64,000 nucleotides of DNA from Labilibaculum sp. (GCA_016342745.1 JAEINT010000005.1:124001-188000), one strand, 5' to 3'; positions 29,699 to 37,133 are shown, counted from the first letter of the stretch. Notes: generated by a model not told the origin, from the sequence alone. Numbers and translations: made by a program.

Positions 29699-29848
29699 TT
29701 ACATTTTAGTAATACCATAAAGAAGCAAAAGTCCAAAAATAAGTAGACAAAGGATTATATATTTGAGTTGTTTGGAGGTAATGTAACCAGATTCTCCCAT
29801 TCCAATGTGTATTTCGATTTTATCGTCTTTTATTTCCTTTTTTTTCAT
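29699..29848 (-). CDS. Small single-pass membrane protein, 49 aa
   Basis: Reads MKKKEIKDDKIEIHIGMGES at the start: a charged, soluble N-terminus of about 28 residues, then one hydrophobic helix (about 30-44, LCLLIFGLLLLY) and a short KM end. No family recognised. Its coding nature is supported by the perfect start/charge/helix pattern, by stop-free sequence with normal amino-acid mix, and by the lack of any other gene in this 470-bp gap. Could be a small accessory to a membrane complex. The rest of the gap (29601-29698 and 29849-30032) shows nothing. Confidence 0.6.
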   Translation of the reverse strand: MKKKEIKDDKIEIHIGMGESGYITSKQLKYIILCLLIFGLLLLYGITKM

Positions 29849-30032
29849 ATTGAAGGTTTAAAATAATTCGAAATGTACAAAAAAATGAGTAGTATAGTTA
29901 CCTTCCTTATGTAATCTGGGAGTTTTAGCATTGAGAAATTTTAATTCCCTTTAAAAGTGGAATTACAAATTCTTGAACTCATTACATGTAGATTTTAAAT
30001 CTACAGGAGTAAAAGAAAAAATAAAAATATGA

Positions 30033-30065
30033 AAAGAGGCATTTCCGAATAGGAAATGCCTCTTT
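30033..30065 (-). terminator. Terminator of the head-GIN gene
   Basis: Perfect 14-bp stem (AAAGAGGCATTTCC) with a 5-nt loop, 7 nt after the stop codon of the minus-strand gene at 30072. Following T-rich tract is interrupted. Confidence 0.75.
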
Positions 30066-30071
30066 GTAGCT

Positions 30072-30797
30072 CTAACGACGATTAACATCTCCACCGCTTG
30101 AGTCACTTACATTTACTTTTTCAGGATTTCCGTAATAGCTAACATCACCACCAGAACTGGCATGAGCTTCAATTGCTTCCGATGCATAAACGCTTACGTC
30201 ACCACCACTTGAGGCTTTCGCCTTACATGTTTTTGCAATTAATTCTTTTGCTCTAAGATCGCTACCACTGCTTGCTTTTCCAGCAAAATAATCTGCTTTT
30301 CCTTGCAATCTTGCATCAGCTCCAGAGCTTACGCTACAGCTTAATTCTTTTGCATTAATTTCCATTTTTGCGTCGGCACCACTGCTCACGCTAATGTCTA
30401 AATTACTTGCGTTAATAAGACCTCTGGTTTCCAAATCGGCACCGCTCGACACATTAATTTCGTGCACATTAACGAGCGTTACGTAAACACTCATTTTTGT
30501 AGCTCTGCGAATATTACCATCAACTTTAAGAATTAGTTCATCACCTTTTACACGAGTAATAATGTGTTCCATTAAATTCTCGTCCGCTTCAACGGTCAAT
30601 GATTCTTTGTCACCTTGAACGACATATACATCTAGGCCACTACTAGCTGATATTACTGAGAAGGATCTTATTTCACGATCTTGTTTTTGGACATTACCAT
30701 TCCCTTTTTCGCCCCAGAATTGTGCATTTACACTACCGGATAGCAAAAATGCAAGGGCTACAATTAGGAAGCTAGTTTTTTGAATGAATTTTTTCAT
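30072..30797 (-). CDS. Head-GIN (DUF2807) exported protein
   Basis: 241 residues with signal peptide (1-25, ...SVNAQF). The mature part consists of repeated short strands with SSG(A/S/G)D motifs (SSGLDVYV, SSGADLETRG, SSGADAKME, SSGADARLQG, SSGSDLRA, SSGGDVSVY, SSGGDVSYYG), the beta-helix pattern of DUF2807, with about nine turns. Such proteins are common auto-transporter-like adhesins or surface proteins in Bacteroidota; exact function is unknown. Single gene. Confidence 0.85.
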   Translation of the reverse strand: MKKFIQKTSFLIVALAFLLSGSVNAQFWGEKGNGNVQKQDREIRSFSVISASSGLDVYVVQGDKESLTVEADENLMEHIITRVKGDELILKVDGNIRRATKMSVYVTLVNVHEINVSSGADLETRGLINASNLDISVSSGADAKMEINAKELSCSVSSGADARLQGKADYFAGKASSGSDLRAKELIAKTCKAKASSGGDVSVYASEAIEAHASSGGDVSYYGNPEKVNVSDSSGGDVNRR

Positions 30798-30940
30798 GTG
30801 TATATTATATTAGTGAAAATGTTAATCTATAAATAAGACGCCGTTAGTAAGAATTAAGTTACAGCTCAAATAAAAAAAGTAGATTGTTAATCTGAGGTAA
30901 AGACGATTAGCGAATATAAAGTGTTGCATTGGCAAAAAAA

Positions 30941-30964
30941 AGAGGTGCGAATTACCGCACCTCT
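30941..30964 (-). terminator. Terminator of the sulfite-reductase operon
   Basis: 9-bp stem (AGAGGTGCG) with 6-nt loop and a T7 run on the minus strand, 27 nt after the cobA stop. Confidence 0.8.
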
Positions 30965-30990
30965 CTTCATTAATTCGTTTTATAATCCGT

Positions 30991-31809
30991 TTAAAACAAA
31001 TTAAGAAATGGTTGTTTAATAAAGTTTTTGACTTTCATAGAAATTGGATACTTCTCTTTTGCTAACACATTTTGCGTTCCTGGTATTTGCGTATGATTAC
31101 CCAATATAATTACAGCGGGAGATTCAGGCAGATCCTCTTTTTTAATTTTTGAGAAAAAACGAGTGTTGCCACTAAGTACATCGCTGGCTTGGTAACTTAT
31201 TTTGGAAACTACATTGATATTTGTCTCTTTGCTCAGTTTTTGATTTAATTCTTGAGCCATCGCATTCAACTGTTCCAATCCCATATAAATTACTACGGTA
31301 TCGTCATTTTCAATTTCTTTGATGATTCCATTTAAAGTGCTTTTTTCACCACCAACTTTAACTGCCGAGTGAAAATGGATACCAGAGGATTTTCCTCGTT
31401 CGGTAAGAGGAATCCAGAACTCATTCGATGCAGCCATAGCAGCGCTAATTCCTGGAATCAATTCAAAATCCAATCCTGTTTCCAATAAATATCGAATCTC
31501 TTCCACACCTCTGCCATAAACCATCGGATCTCCCGATTTCAAACGCACCACTTGACTTCCCAAAAGGTAATACATCAAAAGCTGATCGTGAATGTATTCT
31601 TGTCGAGATACTGGATTTTTACCATCGCCTGATCGCTTTCCCACATTAATAAGGATAGCTTTTTCAGGAAACAATTCTCGTACTTCATCAGTTATCAATG
31701 CATCATATAGAATCACATCTGCGTTTTGGATGCTTCGCAATGCTTTTATTGTGAGCAGATCAGCAGCACCTGGTCCGGCACCAACAATCCATATTTTTCC
31801 TTTTTTCAT
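30991..31809 (-). CDS. cobA: Uroporphyrinogen-III C-methyltransferase (SUMT)
   Basis: 272 residues. It makes precorrin-2 from uroporphyrinogen III with two SAM, the first step to siroheme. Signatures: GAGPGAADLLTIKALRSIQ at the start, LKSGDPMVYGRGVEEI, and LIPGISAAMAASN. The C-terminal residues (about 245-272) are extra and basic/hydrophobic. Last gene of the sulfite-reductase operon; siroheme from here feeds the CysI subunit. Confidence 0.94.
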   Translation of the reverse strand: MKKGKIWIVGAGPGAADLLTIKALRSIQNADVILYDALITDEVRELFPEKAILINVGKRSGDGKNPVSRQEYIHDQLLMYYLLGSQVVRLKSGDPMVYGRGVEEIRYLLETGLDFELIPGISAAMAASNEFWIPLTERGKSSGIHFHSAVKVGGEKSTLNGIIKEIENDDTVVIYMGLEQLNAMAQELNQKLSKETNINVVSKISYQASDVLSGNTRFFSKIKKEDLPESPAVIILGNHTQIPGTQNVLAKEKYPISMKVKNFIKQPFLNLF

Positions 31810-31839
31810 ACTTGTATGTATTTGTCCTTTTCTTTTTAC

Positions 31840-31941
31840 CCCTAAATCCCCTGAAGGGGACTTTTGGTCAATGTAAAAGATAAAGGGAGTGCAATTAAAT
31901 TTGAGTGCTGTAAATCCAAGTCCCCTTCAGGGGATTTAGGG
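31840..31941. repeat. Palindromic intergenic element with 24-bp inverted arms
   Basis: Arms 31840-31863 and 31918-31941 are perfect reverse complements over 24 nt (CCCTAAATCCCCTGAAGG...), separated by 54 nt. Each arm is itself palindromic around TCCCCTgaAGGGGA. This dual structure is typical of REP/MITE-like repeats. It lies between cysI and cobA within the operon and could fold in the mRNA. Confidence 0.75.
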
Positions 31942-31969
31942 TTTTTTTGATTTTTTGACCTTCCTAGAT

Positions 31970-33673
31970 TTAATGCTTAAAATCCTTAGCATTCACAATC
32001 TCTTTCACATATTCTTTTCGGATAACAAAATCACCAAACTCTTCTCCTTTGGTTCTGTTTTCGGCGTAATCTTTTAAAATCGGACGTAGTTCGCTAAGAA
32101 TTTCTTCTTCGTTTATGTTTTCACGATACAGATTATTTAAACGAGTACCTTTAAAATTACCTCCTAAGTAGAAGTTGTATCTTCCAGGGGCTTTTCCAAT
32201 GAAACCTATCTCTGCAACGTAAGGTCTTCCACATCCATTGGCACAGCCTGTCATTCGAATCACAATCTCATCTTTTGTTAAACCAAATTCCTGAAGGCTT
32301 TCATCAATTTTATCGATTAAGATAGGAAGGTATCTTTCAGCTTCAGCAAAAGCTAAACTACATGTATTTAGTGCGACACAGGCAATTGAATTCGCTCGTG
32401 TTCCCGAAATAGCCTGTGGTAATAGGTTATGCTTTTTCAGGATTTGATTTATTTTTTTCTTGTTTGTTTCTTCAATCTTACCAAGTACTAGATTTTGATT
32501 TCCTGTTAATCTAAAATCAGAAATTCCTAATTCGGCAATTTCCTGTAAAGCTGTTTTAATCTTAAGCTGATCAACATCTTTAACTCTACCACCTTCTATA
32601 AATAAACCAAGATACCATAAGCTATCTTTCGCCTGTTGCCATCCAAATTTATCACCATTTCGAACCAGAGCATACGTTCTTTCTTCTTCCAAAGAGTAGC
32701 CCAATTTCTCGTTTAGTAATTCTTTAAATTTAGCAACTCCAATACGATCAATCGTATATTTTAAACGGGCATTCTTTCTCACTTTTCGATTGCCCAATTC
32801 TTTCTGCAACAGAACAACTTTCTCAGCAACATCTACTGTGTTCTCTACCGATGCAAAACCTAGAACATTGCCTAATCGAGGATAAGTTTCAGCATCCCCA
32901 AAAGTGGTTCCCATTCCTCCTCCTACAACAATGTTAAATCCTTCAAGTACACCATTGTTTTCAATTGCGATAAAGCCTAAATCTTGCGTGAATACATCCG
33001 TATCATTGAAAGGCGGTGTGGTAAATCCAATCTTAAATTTTCGTGGCAAATACACCGGACCATATAAGGGTTCCACTTCACCAGCGCTTCCTTCTGCAAC
33101 TTTTTTCTGGTCGAGCCAGATTTCGTAATAAGCCGGTGTTCTAGGCGTTAAATGATCACTAACTTTCCCAGCTAATTCTTGCACCTGATCGAAAACCTCA
33201 GAGCCATATGGGTGTGGACTTGCCATCACGTTTCTATTTACGTCTCCACAAGCAGCAATGGTATCCAATAAAGCTTTGTTGATCGATTGAATACTAGGTT
33301 TCAAGTTTCCTTTCAAAACACCATGAAACTGAAATGCTTGTCGCGTTGTTAATTTGATGGTTCCATTGGCATATTCATCGGATATTTGATCGATTTGAAG
33401 CCACTGTTGTGCATTTACAACTCCTCCCGGTACTCTTACTCGAATAAGAAAAGAGTAATCAGGTTCCAATTTGGTCTTCTTTCTTTCTCTTTCGTTATCA
33501 CGATCGAATTGTTGATAAATGCCATGGAATTTAGATACCTGACGATCATCGACTGCAATTGCATCTGTAATGGGATCGGCAAGGCTGGCCTCAAGTGTAC
33601 CGCGTAAATAGTTACTGTCGGTTTTTATTTTTTCTACTTCGGACAATTCTGCCCAATTGATATTATCTGACAT
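31970..33673 (-). CDS. cysI: Assimilatory sulfite reductase, siroheme subunit
   Basis: 567 residues, full length. It reduces sulfite to sulfide with six electrons. The siroheme/[4Fe-4S] cysteines are in SIACVALNTCSLAF (Cys-x5-Cys) and MTGCANGCGRPY (Cys-x3-Cys). Other family stretches: LTTRQAFQFHG, GDVNRNVMASPHP, VGGGMGTTFGD. Partner of the flavoprotein subunit encoded 92 nt upstream. Confidence 0.96.
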   Translation of the reverse strand: MSDNINWAELSEVEKIKTDSNYLRGTLEASLADPITDAIAVDDRQVSKFHGIYQQFDRDNERERKKTKLEPDYSFLIRVRVPGGVVNAQQWLQIDQISDEYANGTIKLTTRQAFQFHGVLKGNLKPSIQSINKALLDTIAACGDVNRNVMASPHPYGSEVFDQVQELAGKVSDHLTPRTPAYYEIWLDQKKVAEGSAGEVEPLYGPVYLPRKFKIGFTTPPFNDTDVFTQDLGFIAIENNGVLEGFNIVVGGGMGTTFGDAETYPRLGNVLGFASVENTVDVAEKVVLLQKELGNRKVRKNARLKYTIDRIGVAKFKELLNEKLGYSLEEERTYALVRNGDKFGWQQAKDSLWYLGLFIEGGRVKDVDQLKIKTALQEIAELGISDFRLTGNQNLVLGKIEETNKKKINQILKKHNLLPQAISGTRANSIACVALNTCSLAFAEAERYLPILIDKIDESLQEFGLTKDEIVIRMTGCANGCGRPYVAEIGFIGKAPGRYNFYLGGNFKGTRLNNLYRENINEEEILSELRPILKDYAENRTKGEEFGDFVIRKEYVKEIVNAKDFKH

Positions 33674-33679
33674 AGTTCG

Positions 33680-33765
33680 TTTTGTTTTTAACCTGACAGA
33701 TTTGTAAGATCTATCAGAATTTGTTTAGACTCTAACAGGTTTTTCAAATTCTGTTAGGTCTCTCA
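33680..33765. repeat. Two degenerate palindromes in the cysJ-cysI spacer
   Basis: On the minus strand: GACCTAACAG...CCTGTTAGAGTC (about 33727-33760), an imperfect palindrome with an 11-nt loop, and a second weaker one, CTGATAGATC...ATCTGTCAG (about 33693-33720). The CCTAACAGG type is seen widely between genes in this phylum. They may stabilise or process the cysJI mRNA; not terminators since no T run follows the stronger one. Confidence 0.5.
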
Positions 33766-35541
33766 TTAATAAACATCAAGCAGGAAACGCTTTTCTCTCT
33801 TCAGGTTTTTCAAATATTCTTCTGCTTTATCGGGTGTTATGCCACCTTCATTTTGAATAATCTCAAGCAGCGTATTCTGAACATCCTTCGCCATATACTT
33901 CTTGTCTCCGCAGATGTAAAAATGAGCTCCATTTTCAAGCCATTGGTACACTTCGTTGCCATTTTCTTTCAATCGATGCTGAACGTATTCCTTATCTACC
34001 TGATCTCTTGAAAAAGCTACATCTAGCTTTTGTAGTGTGCCTTTTTTTAGGAATTTTTGCCACTCAACCTGATACAAGAAATCTTTTTTGAAGCGTTGAT
34101 TACCAAAGAACAACCAGTTTTTTCCTTTCGCACTATTTTGTTCTCGTTCTTGTAAGAAACTTCTGTATGGAGCAACACCTGTTCCTGCTCCAACCATTAT
34201 TAAAGGCTTATTTTCATCATCCGGTAAACGGAATGCTTCATTTTTATCGATGTAAATAGGAATGTGATCGCCTGCATTAATTTCATCGCTAACATAAGAA
34301 GAACAAGCACCCTTACGGTCTCGCTTTTTTTGCTGATATCTTACCGATGCAATGGTGATGTGAACCTCTTCGGGATTAGCACTAGGCCCAGATGAAATGG
34401 AGTAGAGGCGAGCGTACAAAACTCTAAGAACCGACAGGAATTGATCGCTTGTAATTTCACCAGGATAATCTTCCAGTAAATCATATGCATCAGCGCCATA
34501 CAAATATTCTTCTAGTTTGTCTTCATTGTTTAGCAGTGCTTCCAGATCTTTATTCTGAACAAGAGCATTGTATTTTGTCAGTACTTCCTGATTTAAAACC
34601 GTTATTTCCAGTTTGTTTTGTAAGGCTCTAAACAAGCTAAGTTCTTTCTCGCCAACTGTTACAATTCGCTCTGGATCATCTTCGAATTTATTTATTAGTA
34701 AATCAACCAAATCGATTGGGTTATTAGGAAGAATACCAATGCTATCACCTGCCTGGTATTCAATTCCAGAATCTTCTAAAGAGATTTCAACATGATAAAT
34801 TTCCTTTTCAGAATCGCTTGTTGTGATTCTTACTTTTTCCAGAACCTCAGCATAGTAAGGATTCGAACGGTTAAATTTCTTTTTTGGAGCAGAAGTCGAC
34901 TTGCTTTGCGGACTGCTCGCTATTTCTGGAGCTAGAGTTTTTAATTCATTCAGAATTGTTTCGATCCATTTTTCTGCAACTTCTTCGTAAGCTACATCGC
35001 TCGTTTGCACAGGAATTATTGCTTGTGCTCCCAATTTTGTAAACTGCTGATCGAAATCGATACCTGTTTGGCAATATTTCTTGTATGTTTTATCGCCCAA
35101 CGCAAGTACAGCATATTTGGTATCTGCTAGTTTTGGCGCTCTTGTGCCATGCACATATTCGTAAAAATCTTCTGCCTGAATTGGAGCATCACCTTCACCA
35201 TGAGTACTAATTATTAGGAAGACATACTTTTCTTTCTTCAAGTCATTCTTCTTATAATCATCTACACCTTGTAGTTTTGCATTAAAACCTAAGGCAAGCA
35301 CTTTATCGTATAAATCGAGCCCAATTTCTTTGCTGTGTCCCGTATGTGTCCCATACAAAATTGTTATGCTTTCCGCTGATTTTGGAACAGAGATTTTGGG
35401 GAGCAAGAGTGCATCATCTTTTCCATTAATGATTCCCGATATGTATCCATTTACCCATACCAACTGATCGGCAGATAAATTTTGAACCAGCTGATTAAGC
35501 TGAGCTAATTGTTCTTGATTGATTTGATATTCTTTTCCCAT
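33766..35541 (-). CDS. cysJ: Assimilatory sulfite reductase, NADPH flavoprotein subunit
   Basis: 591 residues from MGKEYQINQEQL; a start 12 nt upstream would overlap the preceding stop. N-terminal flavodoxin domain (SITILYGTHTGHSKEIG; STHGEGDAP), FAD domain (about 230-450; ARLYSISSGP, ACSSYVSDEI), NADPH domain (MVGAGTGVAPYRSFLQER; FYICGDKKYMAKDV) and the family C-terminal KREKRFLLDVY. Delivers electrons from NADPH to CysI. One nt from the upstream gene. Confidence 0.95.
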   Translation of the reverse strand: MGKEYQINQEQLAQLNQLVQNLSADQLVWVNGYISGIINGKDDALLLPKISVPKSAESITILYGTHTGHSKEIGLDLYDKVLALGFNAKLQGVDDYKKNDLKKEKYVFLIISTHGEGDAPIQAEDFYEYVHGTRAPKLADTKYAVLALGDKTYKKYCQTGIDFDQQFTKLGAQAIIPVQTSDVAYEEVAEKWIETILNELKTLAPEIASSPQSKSTSAPKKKFNRSNPYYAEVLEKVRITTSDSEKEIYHVEISLEDSGIEYQAGDSIGILPNNPIDLVDLLINKFEDDPERIVTVGEKELSLFRALQNKLEITVLNQEVLTKYNALVQNKDLEALLNNEDKLEEYLYGADAYDLLEDYPGEITSDQFLSVLRVLYARLYSISSGPSANPEEVHITIASVRYQQKKRDRKGACSSYVSDEINAGDHIPIYIDKNEAFRLPDDENKPLIMVGAGTGVAPYRSFLQEREQNSAKGKNWLFFGNQRFKKDFLYQVEWQKFLKKGTLQKLDVAFSRDQVDKEYVQHRLKENGNEVYQWLENGAHFYICGDKKYMAKDVQNTLLEIIQNEGGITPDKAEEYLKNLKREKRFLLDVY

Positions 35542-35542
35542 C

Positions 35543-36025
35543 TTAATTGGCAATTAGTAGTTTTTGAAGCTGATAATTTTCAAAGTAATCTTTCAATTGG
35601 TTCCTAACTCGTATCGATTCGTAAACATCTTTACCGTTAGAGCTTACAGCAATACTGACATTCGATTGCTTGTAAATTGCAGGAGATACGAATTCACACA
35701 AATTAGGTTGATCGTGAACATTTAATAGTACGCCTGCTTCTTTTGTATCTCTTATTAATTGTCTCACAAATGCAGGATCTTCAACACAACTGTATATTAA
35801 AAAGTAATCTTTAAGAATGCTCTTATCGTATTGTTTCTCGTGGAAAATCACTCCTGCATTTTTTATCCAGTCGATGATTTTAGGAGCAATTACCTCAATT
35901 AAATCTGTACTCCTTTGTAATATTTTCAGTTTTTTATAAGCGTCTTCATCGCCACCAATAATTAGTATTTTCTTATCTGTAATATCTAAGGCGATTGGTA
36001 AAAATTGTTTATTATGTTTTGACAT
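35543..36025 (-). CDS. Precorrin-2 dehydrogenase / sirohydrochlorin ferrochelatase-type protein
   Basis: 160 residues: the N-terminal half of CysG or Met8p/SirC: LPIALDITDKKILIIGGDEDAYKK (NAD-binding), IYSCVEDPAFVRQLIRDTKEAGVLLNVHDQPNLCEF and PAIYKQSNVSIAVSSNGKDVYES. Oxidises precorrin-2 to sirohydrochlorin. It is shorter than the usual 190-210, lacking most of the C-terminal helical domain, so ferrochelation is uncertain. Second structural gene of the operon. Confidence 0.9.
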   Translation of the reverse strand: MSKHNKQFLPIALDITDKKILIIGGDEDAYKKLKILQRSTDLIEVIAPKIIDWIKNAGVIFHEKQYDKSILKDYFLIYSCVEDPAFVRQLIRDTKEAGVLLNVHDQPNLCEFVSPAIYKQSNVSIAVSSNGKDVYESIRVRNQLKDYFENYQLQKLLIAN

Positions 36026-36036
36026 GATCTTGCTTT

Positions 36037-36267
36037 TTAAATGTGATAATCAATAGGATGCTCTTTTTCTTTACCTAACTGAATTTTATTCCATGTTCGT
36101 TCATGAACAAAATAGAGTCCCATTTTCGTAAACAATTCAACTCCGCCGATCGACATGGCCCATTTTAAATCTCCAATAACGAAGTAGGAAATTAGTATGG
36201 TGTCAATTGTTCCTATCGTTCTCCAGGATATGGTTTTTAGGATGCTTCTGTAATTCTTCTCTTTCAT
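36037..36267 (-). CDS. DUF2061 membrane protein
   Basis: 76 residues from the ATG at 36267 (MKEKNYRSILKTISWRTIGTID). Two transmembrane segments (about 18-32 and 38-53). WRTIGTIDT and KMGLYFVHERTWNKI are DUF2061 signatures. The family often accompanies sulfate-assimilation genes, perhaps for sulfate or sulfite transport; function not shown. A long frame opening far upstream (36627) runs through the attenuators and is not real. First structural gene, 20 nt after terminator 2. Confidence 0.85.
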   Translation of the reverse strand: MKEKNYRSILKTISWRTIGTIDTILISYFVIGDLKWAMSIGGVELFTKMGLYFVHERTWNKIQLGKEKEHPIDYHI

Positions 36268-36286
36268 TTCACTTGACTTACAAGAA

Positions 36287-36318
36287 TAAAAAAAGTCCTT
36301 CTGCAATGCAGAAAGACT
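36287..36318 (-). terminator. Attenuator terminator 2 (sulfur operon)
   Basis: Minus-strand RNA: 11-bp stem, 5' arm AGUCUUUCUGC, loop AUU, 3' arm GCAGAAGGACU (one G-U), then U7. It lies 38 nt after the stop of leader peptide 2 and 19 nt before the DUF2061 start, so it must be bypassed for operon expression. A GCAGAAA segment at 36351-36357, plus UCG at 36348-36350, can pair with the 5' arm (36308-36314 and 36318-36320), an alternative structure that would prevent the terminator. Confidence 0.85.
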
Positions 36319-36356
36319 CGATATGTAATTTTCATTTAGGTACATAACGATTTCTG

Positions 36357-36440
36357 CTAGGGTGGATACCTTAACATACACATACAACAACATATTGCTA
36401 GGTTGGATCTGTTTTTTGTATGGTCTGAATTTCTTTTCAT
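36357..36440 (-). CDS. Cys/Met-rich leader peptide 2 (attenuation)
   Basis: 27 codons and TAG: starts MKRNSDHTKNRSNL and ends AICCCMCMLRYPP. Cys codons 17-19 and 21 (all TGT), Met 20 and 22. The DNA TGTTGTATGTGTATG is identical to part of leader 1. The last codons lie 5 to 21 nt before the antiterminator segment GCAGAAA (36351-36357). When a ribosome stalls at the Cys run, the segment is open; when it reaches the stop codon, it is covered. This is the pattern of a translation-coupled attenuator sensing charged tRNA-Cys (perhaps also Met). Confidence 0.75.
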   Translation of the reverse strand: MKRNSDHTKNRSNLAICCCMCMLRYPP

Positions 36441-36504
36441 CCTTTATAGAGAAATAGATTCTTGTACTGTTTACATTTCTTGTCGAGATCATTATTTTGG
36501 ATAT

Positions 36505-36536
36505 AAAAAAAGCCTTTCTGCTAATGCAAAAAGGCT
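36505..36536 (-). terminator. Attenuator terminator 1 (sulfur operon)
   Basis: Minus-strand RNA: 5' arm AGCCUUUUUGC, loop AUUA, 3' arm GCAGAAAGGCU (11 bp, one U-G), then UUUUUUAU. It begins 33 nt after the stop of leader peptide 1. A segment of that leader gene, AUGCAAAAAGG (36580-36590), is perfectly complementary over 11 nt to CCUUUUUGCAU (36524-36534), the 5' arm and loop edge: a clear antiterminator alternative. Confidence 0.85.
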
Positions 36537-36569
36537 TATGAAAATATCCTGATACCGAATTTTTTTCAA

Positions 36570-36641
36570 TTAAGCTGTTCCTTTTTGCATAACGCGACTT
36601 TCCATACACATACAACAGGTTGTACACATAGACATAGTCAT
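36570..36641 (-). CDS. Cys/Met-rich leader peptide 1 (attenuation)
   Basis: 23 codons and TAA, beginning MTMSMCTTCCMCM. Cys at 6, 9, 10 and 12 (TGT throughout), Met at 1, 3, 5, 11, 13 and 18. The antiterminator segment starts at the Met18 codon, 13 nt after the Cys12 codon: a ribosome held at the Cys codons leaves it free, whereas one that finishes at TAA covers it. It precedes genes for sulfite reduction, the source of cysteine sulfur, so control by Cys-tRNA supply makes sense. First element of the transcript. Confidence 0.75.
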   Translation of the reverse strand: MTMSMCTTCCMCMESRVMQKGTA

Positions 36642-36907
36642 TTTGTTATTTTGAAGGAAATTGCTCATTGCTAATTCGGATATTTTGATCTGTTTATTCG
36701 ATACAAGTTTAGGAAGATATTCTGACTAATCCAACAAGAAAGCAATAAAATAACACCTGAGGGTCTTTTTCTAATTTATAAGAAACGTTTGCGTAAAAAA
36801 TAATATTTAGATCGTAATGGTTAACATTATCAATGCTTTAAGCTCGTTAATTGGGTGGTTGCTATTTATATGCTTCCTTTTTGAAGTTGATTTATAAGAA
36901 AAATTGA

Positions 36908-37055
36908 ATGAAAGCCGAACTGATAAAATTGTTGCAATTATTTAATTAAGGTAGATGCAAATCCAAATTTAATCCAATATAAAATTGTGAGCGACGAGAC
37001 TGAAATTGGGTTGTGTGATCTTGAAGATGCACGGCATATTGATAAAAATGCTTAA
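36908..37055 (+). pseudogene. Small frameshifted gene, product unknown
   Basis: From ATG at 36908 the frame gives MKAELIKLLQLFN and stops at TAA (36947-36949). In the +1 frame it continues KVDANPNLIQYKIVSDETEI... to a stop at 37053-37055. Removing 4 nt (AATT of TTTAATTAAG) gives one 47-codon frame with a protein-like composition. So a 4-nt insertion seems to have broken a small gene; a programmed shift is less likely. Family not recognised. Confidence 0.45.
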
Positions 37056-37079
37056 ATTATAAATAGTTCGTCTGATTTT

Positions 37080-37111
37080 GTTGCTTGGAATTCAATCTCT
37101 TCCTATATTTA
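37080..37111 (+). promoter_or_regulatory. Bacteroidota-type promoter for the 37134 gene
   Basis: GTTG (-33), 20-nt spacer, TATATTTA (-7, 7 of 8 to TAnnTTTG counting free positions). Predicted start near 37118. Confidence 0.5.
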
Positions 37112-37133
37112 CATCGAAATTAAAAATTAAGTT

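Larger units (their letters stand above)
36642..37133. other. Divergent intergenic region with sulfur-operon promoter
   Basis: 492 bp between the leader of the sulfur operon and the next plus-strand gene. It contains the sulfur-operon promoter (not identified with certainty; TATCTTCC on the minus strand at about 36713-36720 is the nearest -7 match), the frameshifted small gene at 36908-37055, and the plus-strand promoter at 37080-37111. Nothing else seen. Confidence 0.5.

Noticed and set aside
36268-36627. A long minus-strand frame extending the DUF2061 protein upstream to 36627
   Set aside because: It runs in the wrong frame through both leader peptides and through terminator hairpins; the DUF2061 family starts at the ATG at 36267.
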